Origin: Bog-473 sp963736525
GTDB lineage: Bacteria; Actinomycetota; Acidimicrobiia; Acidimicrobiales; RAAP-2
Reading direction: 5' to 3'
Assembly: GCA_963736525.1 (NCBI GenBank)
Contig: CAVTPF010000016.1
Span: 124,001 to 188,000 of the forward strand
DNA: 64,000 bases
In this document: positions 8,484-17,517 of the stretch, piece by piece
Layout: every line of letters starts with the position of its first letter
Position numbering within the stretch: position 1 is the stretch's first letter
Notes under the pieces: model-generated
The model's database searches: none
Seen by the model: the letters and a program-made list of their open reading frames with translations, nothing else
What the model was told of the DNA's origin: nothing
Translations under genes and position numbers: made by a program

Positions 8484-9743
8484 ATGCGCCTCGCCCCTGA
8501 CGACACGGTCGCCCAGTTCCGCCTGGAGTTCGAGGCCTGGCTGGACGACCACCTGCCGCCTCCGGAGGTGGTGGACGTCGACCCGCGTCGCAGTTCCTCC
8601 CATCTGCCCGACTGGGCCCGCACCTTCCAGCGCGAGATGTTCGAGGCCGGCTACCTCGTGCCCGGATGGCCCCCCGAGCTCGGCGGCCGCAACGCCACGC
8701 CCCAGGAGCAGATGGCGTACTTCGAGGTCATCGCCGAGCGCATGGCACCACGCTCGCTCAATCCCCAAGGGCTGTCCATCTGCGCCGCCTCCATCGTCGA
8801 GTTCGGGACGGAGGCGCAGAAGGAGCGCTTCGTGCTGCCCACGCTCAGGGGCGAGATCACGTGGTGCGTCGGCATGAGCGAGCCCAATGCGGGCAGCGAC
8901 CTGGCGTCGCTGTCCACCAGGGCCGAGAGGCATGACGGCCACTTCGTGGTCAACGGGCAGAAGGTGTGGACCTCGGGCGCCCACGAGTCCGACTACTGCA
9001 TGTGCTACGTCCGCACCGACACCGATGCGCCCAAGCACCGCGGCATCAGCGTGCTCATCATCGACATGCGCACGCCGGGCATCACCTGCCGTCCGCTGCC
9101 CGAGCTGACCGACCCCCACCACATCGACTTCAACGAGGTCTTCTTCACCGACGTGGAGGTGCCCGAGGAGAACCTGCTCGGCGAGCTCAACAACGGCTGG
9201 GTGGTGAGCCAAGGGTCGCTCCGCCACGAGCGGGGGATGCTCTGGATCATGAACGTGTCCCGGATGGAGCGCTCGCTCCGAGGACTGGTGCGCGTCGCCC
9301 GACGCCCCGACGCCCACGGGGGCACGCTCGGCGACGATCGACGCATCGCGGAGGCCATCGGCCGCCTGGCCACCGACACGGCCGCCATACGCTGCCTGGG
9401 CTACCGGGGCTTCGCCAAGGCCACCCGGGGCGAGATGCCCCCCGAGCACATGATCCTCAAGCTCTTCTCGAGCGAGACGGATCAGCGGGCCGACCAGCTG
9501 GCGGCCGAGTCGCTCGGGCTCGAGGGGCTCGACCTCGACGGGCCCGGGCCGAACCGTCTGACCGAATGGGACCTGACCCACCTCGGGCCCGACAAGGTGG
9601 AACCGGGCGCCATGAACGCGTTCTACGACGGAGCCTGGGCGGCGCAGTACCTGCGGTCCTTCTCCAACACCATCGCGGGAGGCACGTCGGAGATCCAGCG
9701 CAACATCGTGGCCGAGCGGGTGCTGGGCCTACCCAGAGGATGA
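8484..9743 (+). CDS. Acyl-CoA dehydrogenase (FadE-type, alpha-like)
   Basis: A 419-aa ACAD with the full flavin and substrate motifs: WCVGMSEPNAGSDLASLSTR, NGQKVWTSGAHESDYCMCYV, and the C-terminal FSNTIAGGTSEIQRNIVAER. It would introduce an alpha-beta double bond into an acyl-CoA and pass electrons to ETF. The ATG at 8484 is preferred over the GTG at 8478, which lies inside the AGGTGG Shine-Dalgarno-like sequence. The operator at 8461 sits directly upstream. An acyl-CoA ligase follows after 13 bp, so the two probably form an operon. Confidence 0.92.
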   Translation: MRLAPDDTVAQFRLEFEAWLDDHLPPPEVVDVDPRRSSSHLPDWARTFQREMFEAGYLVPGWPPELGGRNATPQEQMAYFEVIAERMAPRSLNPQGLSICAASIVEFGTEAQKERFVLPTLRGEITWCVGMSEPNAGSDLASLSTRAERHDGHFVVNGQKVWTSGAHESDYCMCYVRTDTDAPKHRGISVLIIDMRTPGITCRPLPELTDPHHIDFNEVFFTDVEVPEENLLGELNNGWVVSQGSLRHERGMLWIMNVSRMERSLRGLVRVARRPDAHGGTLGDDRRIAEAIGRLATDTAAIRCLGYRGFAKATRGEMPPEHMILKLFSSETDQRADQLAAESLGLEGLDLDGPGPNRLTEWDLTHLGPDKVEPGAMNAFYDGAWAAQYLRSFSNTIAGGTSEIQRNIVAERVLGLPRG

Positions 9744-9756
9744 GGTCCGGCCGCGC

Positions 9757-11268
9757 ATGCTCGCAGAGACCGCGGTGGAGGCGGCCCAGCGCTTCGGAGC
9801 CGCTCCCGCCTTCGTCACCGACGAAGGGCTGACCCTCAGCTACGAGCAGTTCGACACCCTGGCCGACGAGGCCGCGGTGGGACTGGCCGAAGCGGGGGTG
9901 GGGGAGGGCGACGTCGTCGGTCTGATCCTGCCGTCGGCGCCCGAGCACTTCGTCGCCTACGTGGCCGCCGCCAAGCTCGGCGCCGTCACGGCCGCGGTGA
10001 ACCCCAAGCTGGTCCAAGCCGAGCGCGCCGCCGTCCTGCGGGCCGCCAACCCGGCCGTGGTCGTGACGACGGAGGCGCTGGCGCCCCCGGACCGGACGGG
10101 GGTGTCCAACGGCTCGACCCCCACCGTCCTCATTGAGCCGGCGGTCCGCGCCGAGGCGGTGCTGGAGGGGTTGCGCCGCCCCGGTGCGCGCCCGGCGCCC
10201 CTGGCCGCCGACGGTGACCGGCCGATCGCCATCGTCTTCACGTCGGGGACCACCGGGCTGCCCAAGGGCGCCGTCTTCTGCGGCCGCCAGATCGCGTTCA
10301 TCACGCGGTGTGACGTCGGCGACACCTGGGGCGGCGGCGGCCACTCCATGGCGGGTTCGGCGCTGGCGCATCTCGGCCCGACGACCAAGCTGGCCGGGAA
10401 CCTGCAGAGGGGCGGCACCCAGCACCTGTCGCAGAAGCCGTGGCGGGCGGCCGACGCGCTGCGCATGGTGGCCGAGCTGAAGATCGCCGCGCTCGGCGGC
10501 GTGCCGACGCAGATCGCGCTGATGCTGCGCGACCCGGCGTTCGAGACCACCGACTTGTCGTCGGTGCGGGCCGTCGTCATGGGTGGCGGCCCCGCCACGC
10601 CCGCGCTCGTGCGCGAGGCGCGGGCGCGCATCGGTGCGCCGCTGGCCGTCCGGTACTCGTGCACGGAGGCGGGCATCGGGTGCGGCACCGCGTTCGGCGA
10701 CGCGGACGAGGACGCGGAGGTGAGCGTCGGCCGCCCCCAGCCCGGCGTGCGCCTGTCCATCCTCGACGAAGGGGGCGGCCCCGTGGGGCCCGGCGCGATC
10801 GGCGAGGTGTGCCTGGGCTCACCCGCGGTGATGGAGGGCTACTGGCGCAACAGCGGTGCCAACGCCGAGGTGTTCACCGAGGACGGCAGCGTGCGGACGG
10901 GCGATCTGGGTTGGGTGGACGAGCGAGGGCGCCTGCGCCTGGCCGGGCGGAGCCGCGAGCGCTACGTGCGCGGCGGCTACAACGTCTACCCCATGGAGGT
11001 CGAGGGCGTCCTGGCGGACCATCCAGCGGTGGCCGCCGTCGCGGTGGTGAGCCGTCACGATCCGGTGATGGGCGAGGTCGGTGTCGCGGTGGTCGTCCCC
11101 CAGCCCGACGGGGCGACGCCCGAACTGGCCCAGCTGCGTGACTTCGCCGGGGAGCGCCTCGCCCGCTACAAGCTCCCCGAGGACATGGTCGTGCTCAGCG
11201 CGCTGCCCCTCACCGCCGGCGAGAAGGTGGATCGGCGCGCGCTCGAGAGGCTGATCGCCACCGCCTGA
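9757..11268 (+). CDS. Acyl-CoA synthetase (FadD-like, AMP-forming)
   Basis: A 503-aa adenylate-forming enzyme. The P-loop is VFTSGTTGLPKGAVF at about residues 163-177, the A5 region has RYSCTEAGIGCG, A7 has VRTGDLGWVDERGRLRLAGR, and the C-terminal lysine region is PLTAGEKVDRRAL. It should activate a carboxylic acid as acyl-AMP and then acyl-CoA. It follows the ACAD gene closely and probably supplies that enzyme's substrate. The chain is slightly short for a FadD (often 520-560 aa), but all core motifs are present. Confidence 0.92.
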   Translation: MLAETAVEAAQRFGAAPAFVTDEGLTLSYEQFDTLADEAAVGLAEAGVGEGDVVGLILPSAPEHFVAYVAAAKLGAVTAAVNPKLVQAERAAVLRAANPAVVVTTEALAPPDRTGVSNGSTPTVLIEPAVRAEAVLEGLRRPGARPAPLAADGDRPIAIVFTSGTTGLPKGAVFCGRQIAFITRCDVGDTWGGGGHSMAGSALAHLGPTTKLAGNLQRGGTQHLSQKPWRAADALRMVAELKIAALGGVPTQIALMLRDPAFETTDLSSVRAVVMGGGPATPALVREARARIGAPLAVRYSCTEAGIGCGTAFGDADEDAEVSVGRPQPGVRLSILDEGGGPVGPGAIGEVCLGSPAVMEGYWRNSGANAEVFTEDGSVRTGDLGWVDERGRLRLAGRSRERYVRGGYNVYPMEVEGVLADHPAVAAVAVVSRHDPVMGEVGVAVVVPQPDGATPELAQLRDFAGERLARYKLPEDMVVLSALPLTAGEKVDRRALERLIATA

Positions 11269-11445
11269 GGGGGCGTCGTACCGCCGGCCCGGCTCGCACC
11301 CACCCGGGCGTGCGTCGCAACCGTCGGACATTTTCTGGACAACAGGCGCACAACGGCGCCGCACCGCACAAAAGCTCATTCAGTTCCGGCGGGCGGATTC
11401 CGATACTGAGCATTCGGAAGGGGACTCCTGAGGGGGAAAGACAAC

Positions 11446-12936
11446 GTGCATTGCCGTGCCCGTCGTCGTGCCGCGACGCCACTGTTTCCCATCGGCCTGC
11501 TGCTCATGAGCGCCGCCGCCACGGTGTTGTTGCTGAGCGCGTCAGCCGGAGCCGCCGGGATCCTGCCCCCGTCCAACCCTCCCGCCAACATCGCGCCGAG
11601 CAGCGGCGACTGGCTCAGCGCCATCGACAACGCCCGCGCCCAGGAGGGTGTCGGTCCGATGAACGTGTCGGAGGCGGCGCTGAGCGGGCTGCCGCTTACC
11701 GAGCAGGTCTTCACTGTGGTGAACGACGAGCGCATCGACCGTGGCCTGCCACCCGTCGAGTACATGTCCGCGCAGCTGAACTCGTACGCCCTGGCCGGGG
11801 CCGACGCGGGAGTGGATCCCTCGTTCCCCTCCTCGGTCGCCGGAGGAGCCCCCATCACCTTCGGCGGATCGATTTGGGCCGGAGGCCTGTCCTCGGTTCT
11901 CGAGGCCGACTACTACTGGATGTACGACGACGGATTCGGCGGGGCGGCCACCACCAACGAGGCCTGCACCCAGGCCAACCCGTCGGAGTGCTGGGGCCAT
12001 CGCGACATCATCCTGCACCAGTTCGGCAGCTGCCCCGGTGGTCCCCCCGTGCTCTCCATGGGTGCGGCGTACTCGTCGGGCGGCTACTCCGCCGGCTCCA
12101 TCGCGGCCATCGTGGTCAGCTCGTGCACGCCGCCGAGCGACGTGACGTCGACGTGGGGCCAGTTGACCACGACGGTCCAGTCGGGATCGCACACGGTCGG
12201 CATTGCGCCGTTGGACAACGGCACCGGCTACTGGGAGGTCGAGGCGGACGGCACGGTCGCGTCATTCGGATCGGCGCAGAACTTCGGTTCCCTCTCGGGC
12301 CCGCTCAACTCGCCGATCGTCGGCATCGCCGCGACACCGGATGGAAGGGGCTACTGGCTGGTCGCCGCCGACGGCGGCATCTTCAGCTTCGGTGACGCCA
12401 CCTTCTACGGGTCGACCGGGTCCTTGCACCTCAACGAGCCGGTGGTCGGCATGGCCGCGACGCCCAACGGCGAGGGCTACTGGATGGTGGCCGCCGACGG
12501 AGGGATCTTCAGCTTCGGCAACGCCTCCTTCTTCGGCTCCATGGGCGGCAAGGCGCTGAACCAGCCCATCGTGGGCATCGCGGCAGACCCGGTGACCGGC
12601 GGCTACTGGGAGGTCGCCGCCGACGGGGGGGTCTTCAGCTACGACGCGCCGTTCTTCGGCAGCACCGGCGCCATGCACCTCAACCGGCCCATCGTGGGCA
12701 TGGAGGCCTCGCCCGATGGGCAGGGGTACCGCTTCGTCGCCTCCGACGGCGGCATCTTCAGCTTCGGGCAGGCCCCCTTCGACGGCTCCACGGGAGGACT
12801 CTCACTGGCGGCCCCGGTGGTGGGCATGGCAGCCGACAACGTCACCAACGGCTACTGGATGGCCGCCGCCGACGGCGGCATCTTCACCTTCGGCGGGGCG
12901 AGCTACCTCGGCCGGGTCATCGGCACGGCGGGTTAG
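11446..12936 (+). CDS. Secreted CAP-like protein with C-terminal propeller-type repeats
   Basis: A 496-aa exported protein. The N-terminus has an arginine-rich stretch and a hydrophobic segment (LLLMSAAATVLLLSASAGAA), a Sec signal peptide. Residues about 60-235 resemble a CAP/SCP domain (VNDERIDRGLPPVEYM, CWGHRDIIL). From about 245 to the end there are six to seven repeats of about 45 aa, each containing a GIAATPDGRGYWLVAADGG and FSFGDATFYGS-type unit. Such repeats are common in exported Acidimicrobiia proteins and suggest a beta-propeller. The GTG start at 11446 has GGGGGA upstream, and a possible -10 (GATACT) is at 11402. The gene stands alone and is convergent with the next one. Confidence 0.8.
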   Translation: MHCRARRRAATPLFPIGLLLMSAAATVLLLSASAGAAGILPPSNPPANIAPSSGDWLSAIDNARAQEGVGPMNVSEAALSGLPLTEQVFTVVNDERIDRGLPPVEYMSAQLNSYALAGADAGVDPSFPSSVAGGAPITFGGSIWAGGLSSVLEADYYWMYDDGFGGAATTNEACTQANPSECWGHRDIILHQFGSCPGGPPVLSMGAAYSSGGYSAGSIAAIVVSSCTPPSDVTSTWGQLTTTVQSGSHTVGIAPLDNGTGYWEVEADGTVASFGSAQNFGSLSGPLNSPIVGIAATPDGRGYWLVAADGGIFSFGDATFYGSTGSLHLNEPVVGMAATPNGEGYWMVAADGGIFSFGNASFFGSMGGKALNQPIVGIAADPVTGGYWEVAADGGVFSYDAPFFGSTGAMHLNRPIVGMEASPDGQGYRFVASDGGIFSFGQAPFDGSTGGLSLAAPVVGMAADNVTNGYWMAAADGGIFTFGGASYLGRVIGTAG

Positions 12937-12948
12937 GGAGCGCCGGGC

Positions 12949-14181
12949 TCAGACCACACCGCGCGCGACCAGAGCGGCGAGCTCGGCGTCGCTCAGTCCG
13001 ACGAGGTCGCACCACACGTCGTGGTTGTGCTCGCCGAGGCGTGGCGCGCCGGTGGGCACGGGCGTCGGGCTCTTCGTCAGGCGGGGGAAGGGCGCCTGCT
13101 GGCGCACGGTCCCGATCACCGGGTCCTCGACCGGCACGACGTCGCCGCGGGCGGTCATGTGCGGGTCGGCGAAGATGTCGGCGGCGCTGTACGCGGTCCC
13201 GATGGGGACGTCGTGTTCGACGCAGCGCGCCGTGATCTCCTCGGCGGTGAGCGCCGCGGTCCAGGCGGCCACCATCCCGTTGATCTCGTCGCCGCGGGCG
13301 GCGCGCTCGGCCAGCGTGGCGAACCTCGGGTCGGCGACCAGGTCGGGCCGGTTCATGGCGGCGCACAGGCGCGCGAAGTTGGCATCGGAGCCGGCCACGA
13401 TGCACACGAAGAACCCGTCGGCGGTGGGGTAGTTGTCGAGAGGGGCCGAGTGCGACAGCCGGTTCCCCTCGCGCTGGCGGACGACGCCCAGCCGGTCGTA
13501 GCCGGCGAGCGTCCATTCGAGGATGCGCAGGATCGACCCGTACAAGGGGGCGTCGATGACCTCGCCGGCCCCCGTCCCGCCGCCCTTCGCCCGGGCGTCG
13601 ATGTCGCGCCCGTAGAGCGCCGAAACGGCGGCGAAGGCGGCGAACACGCCGGTCAGGTAGTCCGACACCGTCACGCCGGGCCGCACCGGGGGGCGGTCGG
13701 GATCGCCGGTGAGGTGCAGGAGCCCGCCGAAGGCGATGCCGAGGCGGTCGAGGCCCGGCCGCGGTGCGTAGGGCCCGGTCTGCCCGAACACGCTGATCCG
13801 CACGTACACGAGCTCGTCGGGCAGGTCGTCGGGGCCGAGGCCCCAGCGCTCCATGGTGCCCGGGCGGAAGTTCTCGCACAGGACGTCGGCCGTGCCCACC
13901 AGCCGCTTGAAGAGATCCCTGCCTTCGGGCAGCCGCAGGTCGCAGGTGACGCCGCGCCGGCCACGGCCCTCGACGGCCCACGACAGCGAGTAGTCCGGCC
14001 CGTCCTCGACCGGCACGAACGGACCCATGCTGCGCATGAAGTCACCGGCGCCGGGCAGCTCGACCTTTATGACGTCGGCGCCGAGCTCCCCGAGGAGCCC
14101 GGCACAGAAGGGCGCGGAGATACGGGTGCCCGCGTCGATCACCCGGAGGCCGGCGAGAGGCCCGGGCGCGGGGTCGCTCAT
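12949..14181 (-). CDS. Family III CoA-transferase (CaiB/BaiF-like)
   Basis: A 410-aa CaiB/BaiF-type enzyme. The N-terminal motif LAGLRVIDAGTRISAPFCAG, the PDDLPDELVYVRISVFGQTG segment, and the aspartate in VSDYLTGVFAAFAAV (the expected acyl-anhydride residue of the family) are all present. It would move CoA between carboxylic acids. Its ATG overlaps the stop of the upstream crotonase gene by 4 bp (ATGA), so the two are translationally coupled. It may recycle CoA onto the pathway substrate as an ATP-saving alternative to the ligases. Confidence 0.92.
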   Translation of the reverse strand: MSDPAPGPLAGLRVIDAGTRISAPFCAGLLGELGADVIKVELPGAGDFMRSMGPFVPVEDGPDYSLSWAVEGRGRRGVTCDLRLPEGRDLFKRLVGTADVLCENFRPGTMERWGLGPDDLPDELVYVRISVFGQTGPYAPRPGLDRLGIAFGGLLHLTGDPDRPPVRPGVTVSDYLTGVFAAFAAVSALYGRDIDARAKGGGTGAGEVIDAPLYGSILRILEWTLAGYDRLGVVRQREGNRLSHSAPLDNYPTADGFFVCIVAGSDANFARLCAAMNRPDLVADPRFATLAERAARGDEINGMVAAWTAALTAEEITARCVEHDVPIGTAYSAADIFADPHMTARGDVVPVEDPVIGTVRQQAPFPRLTKSPTPVPTGAPRLGEHNHDVWCDLVGLSDAELAALVARGVV

Positions 14182-15032
14182 GCCCCGTCGTCCGGGTGGC
14201 CCTGGTCACGCTCGGCCATCACTTCCTTCATGGAGCCCTTGGCCTTGCGTGCGGCCAGCGCGTCGAGCGCGGTGGCCGAGTTGTGCACCCAATGGTGCGC
14301 CATGAAGTGGTACTTGAGGGCGTCCCGCTTGCCCATCAGCGTCGCCGTGTGGTTGATCGTGTCCTTCACGGTCTGGGCCGTCACCGGTGGGACCAGCGCA
14401 ACGCGGTCGGCCAGCTGGCGCGTCCGTTCCATCAGCTCGTGCCGCGGCACGACCCGGTTGACCAGCCCCAGGCGCCAGGCCTCCTGGGCGTCGATGGTGT
14501 CGCCCGTGAGGAGGAACTCCTTCGCCTTGCGGACGCCGAGCTCCCAGGGCTCCACGAGGAGCTCCACTCCCGCGCCGGTCAGGCGGAGCACGGGGTTGGA
14601 GAAGACGGCGTCGTCGGCCGCGACGATGAGGTCGCACATGGCGGCGAGCATCAGGCCGGCGGCCACGCAGCTGCCCTGTACGGCGGCGATGGTCGGTTTG
14701 CGGAAGTCATGGATGCGCAGGCAGCGGTCGAAGTACATCGTCTTCTCGTGCTGGAACTTGCCTTCCGGCGTCTCGCGCAGCGCCACCCACGGGTCCGCGC
14801 CGCCCTCCCCGCCGACCAGGGCCTTCAGGTCGTGGCCGGCGGAGAAGTGCTTCCCGGCGCCGGCGAGGATCACGACGCGCACCGCGTCGTCGGCGTCGGC
14901 GAGGTCGAAGGCCGCGTCGATCTCATCGATGAGCCTCGAGTCCTGCGCGTTGGCGACGTCCGGGCGGTCCATCGTGACCGTGGCCACGGCGCCATCGGTC
15001 TGGTAGCGGATCGTCTCGAAGCGGTGTGCCAT
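14178..15032 (-). CDS. Crotonase-superfamily protein (EchA-like), catalytic glutamates replaced
   Basis: A 284-aa crotonase-fold protein with the oxyanion-hole segments GKHFSAGHDLKAL and QGSCVAAGLMLAAMCDLIVA. In enoyl-CoA hydratases the two catalytic glutamates lie in GGCELA and QPE; here the matching positions are methionine (GLMLAA) and valine (SNPVLRL). Hydration is therefore doubtful, and isomerase, hydrolase or C-C cleaving chemistry is possible. The start is the ATG at 15032, because GGGAGG lies 9 nt upstream; the ATG at 15041 directly abuts that site. It is coupled to the CoA-transferase downstream. Confidence 0.88.
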   Translation of the reverse strand: MAHRFETIRYQTDGAVATVTMDRPDVANAQDSRLIDEIDAAFDLADADDAVRVVILAGAGKHFSAGHDLKALVGGEGGADPWVALRETPEGKFQHEKTMYFDRCLRIHDFRKPTIAAVQGSCVAAGLMLAAMCDLIVAADDAVFSNPVLRLTGAGVELLVEPWELGVRKAKEFLLTGDTIDAQEAWRLGLVNRVVPRHELMERTRQLADRVALVPPVTAQTVKDTINHTATLMGKRDALKYHFMAHHWVHNSATALDALAARKAKGSMKEVMAERDQGHPDDGA

Positions 15033-15092
15033 GTCAGCCATCCTCCCTGGGCCGCCCATCCTGTCGCGCCACGACACCCCGCTCGCGCACGC

Positions 15093-16271
15093 TCAGCCCC
15101 GGGGCAGCCCGAGGACGCGCTCGCCCACGAGCGTCCGCTGAATCTCGTTGGTGCCGGCGAAGATGGAGGAGGCCTGGTAATACAGCCAGGAGCGCTGCCA
15201 GGCTCCGTCGGCGGGGTTGCCGGGCGCGCCCTCCCACAGCGGGGAGAGCGGACCCAGCACGTCGAGCGCCGTCTGGTGCAGCCGCTTGGACATCTCGCTC
15301 CAGTACAGCTTGAGGGCGCTGCCCTCGGGCCCGGGAGCCTCACCCTTCGACAGCCGGGTCAGCGAGCGCCAGTTGTGGAGCTGGAAGAGCCGGACCTCCG
15401 TGGCCGCCTGGGCCAGCTGCTGGCGCAGGCGCCAGTCGTCGAAGCTCCCGTTGGCCTCGGCCAGCCGGAGCAGCTCCTCTATCAGCTGGGTGTGGATCAC
15501 CAGCTGGCGGGGATTGATCCCGCGCTCGTGGGCCAGGGTCGAGCCGGCGACGGTCCAGCCCTGGCCCTCGGCGCCCACGCGCCGTCCGACGGGGACGAAG
15601 ACGTCGTCGAGCTCGACCTCGTTGAACTCGGCCTCCCCGGTCGACTGGACGAGGGGGTGCACGGCGACGCCGTCGCCGTGCATGTCGATGATCAACGCGG
15701 TGATGCCCTGCTGGCGCTTGGGGGCGTCGGGGTCGCTCCGGGTGAGGCAGAGCCCCCAGTCGGCGAACTGGGCGTAGGAGGTCCACACCTTGCGGCCGCT
15801 GACCCGGTAGCCGCCCTCGACCGGCACGGCGCGCGTCGTCAGCGAGGCCAGGTCGCTGCCCGCGTCGGGCTCGCTGAAGAGCTGACACCACAGTTCGTCG
15901 GCCGAGAGGATGCGGGGCAAGAAGCGCTCCCGTTGCTCGTCCGTCCCGTGCGCGAGCAGCGTGGGTCCCACCAGGTTGATGCCGATGCGCCCGACGAGCT
16001 CCGGCGCCCGCGCCCGCGCCAACTCCTCCAACACGACGTAGTTCTCCAGCGCGCCGAGGCCCCGGCCCCCGTACTCCTCGGGCCAGGTGACCCCCACCCA
16101 GCCGGCGGCGGCCAGGTCGGCCTGCCAGCGCCGGCCGAACGCGACCGTGTCGGCCAGGTCGTCGAACCGGGGCGGTAGCCCGACCCCATAGGGCCACGGG
16201 AGGTGCTCGGTCAACCACGCCCGGAAGGCGTCACGCAGGGTCTCCTGCTCGATGGTGGCCCGCAGATCCAT
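15093..16271 (-). CDS. Acyl-CoA dehydrogenase, alpha-type subunit
   Basis: A 392-aa ACAD with WCQLFSEPDAGSDLASLTTR, SGRKVWTSYAQFADWGLCL, and IFAGTNEIQRTLVGERVLG. It is clearly paralogous to the ACAD at 19820 over its whole length. The ATG at 16271 is chosen; the in-frame ATG at 16283 is possible. It diverges from an ACAD gene of the complementary beta type (16342), with a perfect palindromic operator between them. I infer that the two products form an alpha2beta2 enzyme like ChsE1-ChsE2. The crotonase and CoA-transferase genes follow on the same strand. Confidence 0.93.
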   Translation of the reverse strand: MDLRATIEQETLRDAFRAWLTEHLPWPYGVGLPPRFDDLADTVAFGRRWQADLAAAGWVGVTWPEEYGGRGLGALENYVVLEELARARAPELVGRIGINLVGPTLLAHGTDEQRERFLPRILSADELWCQLFSEPDAGSDLASLTTRAVPVEGGYRVSGRKVWTSYAQFADWGLCLTRSDPDAPKRQQGITALIIDMHGDGVAVHPLVQSTGEAEFNEVELDDVFVPVGRRVGAEGQGWTVAGSTLAHERGINPRQLVIHTQLIEELLRLAEANGSFDDWRLRQQLAQAATEVRLFQLHNWRSLTRLSKGEAPGPEGSALKLYWSEMSKRLHQTALDVLGPLSPLWEGAPGNPADGAWQRSWLYYQASSIFAGTNEIQRTLVGERVLGLPRG

Positions 16272-16303
16272 CCGCCGCAGCATGGCACAGCGGCCGAGGG
16301 AGG

Positions 16304-16317
16304 TGACACCTGTGTCA
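16304..16317. promoter_or_regulatory. TGAC-N6-GTCA operator between divergent ACAD genes (perfect palindrome)
   Basis: TGACACCTGTGTCA is the only fully symmetrical copy of the motif in the window. It lies 33 bp upstream of one ACAD start (minus strand) and 25 bp upstream of the other (plus strand), so one bound protein could control both subunits. Confidence 0.75.
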
Positions 16318-16341
16318 GTGATGACCATAGACTGCGCCGCC

Positions 16342-17505
16342 GTGGACTTCGACCTGTCGGCCGACCAACAGGCGCTGCGCGACGCCGCCGCCACACTGCT
16401 CGACCGGATGGCGGGGCACGACGCGCTCCGGGCTCGGGTCGGCACGGGCGCGGTCGTCGGCACCCTGCCCGGGGCGGGGGAGGCTCCCGCCGACTCGAAG
16501 GTGGAGGCGCCCCACGGGTACGACGCCGGGGTGTGGGCCGCCATGGCGGAACAGGGCTGGCTCGCCATGGAGCTGCCCGAGGACGAAGCCGGTCTGGGCC
16601 TCGGCATGGTGGAGCTCGCGGTGTTGTGCGAGGAGATCGGACGGCGCCTCGTCCCGGCTCCGTTCCTGCCCTCAATCGTTGCGCTCGGCGTCCTGAGCGG
16701 GCCCGAGGCGCGGGCCGACACCGGCACGAAGGAGTGGCGCGAGGCGCTGCGCGACGGCACTGCCGTCGGCTGCGTCGCGCTCGCGCCCTCCGCCGACCCC
16801 TTCGTAGTGGCGCCGTCCGGGCCGGATGGCGACGTGCGTCTCACGGGCCGTTCGGTGCCGACGGCGTACGCGCCGTCGGCCGACGTGGCCGTGGTGCTCG
16901 CCGCCGACGGCGTCTACGCCGTGGACCTGCGCAACGACGGGCGTCCCGATCCCGTGCCCGCCATGGACCGGACGAGGGAGCTCGGGATCCTCGCGTTCGA
17001 CGGGACGCCGGCCCGGCCCATCGGTGGCCCGGGTGCCGCGGTGCTCGTACTGGACCGGGCGGCGACCCTCGCCAGTGCGGAGATGCTCGGCGCGGCCGAC
17101 CGCGTCCTCGCCATGACGGTCGAGTACGCCAAGGACCGCATCCAGTTCGGCAAGCCCATCGGCTCCTTCCAGGCCGTCAAGCACATGCTGGCCGACGCCC
17201 TGGTCGACGTGGAGGGAATGCGCTCGACGGCGTACTACGCCGCCTGGTGCGCCGCCGCCGACGACCGTGACCGCTCGCTGTCGGCGAGCATGGCCAAGGC
17301 GTGGTGCTCCGACGCCGCGCGCCGCGTGATGGCGACCGGGCTGCAGGTGCACGGCGGCATCGGGTTCACCTGGGAGCACGACATGCACCTGTACGTGAAG
17401 CGGGCCCAGCTCGACCAGGTGAGCTTCGGCGACGCGGCCTTCCACCGCGACCGCATCGCGACGATGCTGCGGGACCGCCTCGGGGCCGGCCAGGCGCTGT
17501 CCTGA
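16342..17505 (+). CDS. Acyl-CoA dehydrogenase, beta-type subunit
   Basis: A 387-aa ACAD that lacks the SEPxAGSD flavin motif but keeps the C-terminal helices (KDRIQFGKPIGSFQAVKHML and GGIGFTWEHDMHLYVKRA). This is the profile of the beta subunit in heteromeric actinobacterial ACADs, and it resembles the first half of the fusion at 5739. The GTG at 16342 gives the canonical VDFDLSADQQ start; ATG at 16321 would add seven residues. It is divergent from the alpha-type gene and shares its operator. Confidence 0.9.
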   Translation: MDFDLSADQQALRDAAATLLDRMAGHDALRARVGTGAVVGTLPGAGEAPADSKVEAPHGYDAGVWAAMAEQGWLAMELPEDEAGLGLGMVELAVLCEEIGRRLVPAPFLPSIVALGVLSGPEARADTGTKEWREALRDGTAVGCVALAPSADPFVVAPSGPDGDVRLTGRSVPTAYAPSADVAVVLAADGVYAVDLRNDGRPDPVPAMDRTRELGILAFDGTPARPIGGPGAAVLVLDRAATLASAEMLGAADRVLAMTVEYAKDRIQFGKPIGSFQAVKHMLADALVDVEGMRSTAYYAAWCAAADDRDRSLSASMAKAWCSDAARRVMATGLQVHGGIGFTWEHDMHLYVKRAQLDQVSFGDAAFHRDRIATMLRDRLGAGQALS

Positions 17506-17517
17506 CCGCGGCGGGTG

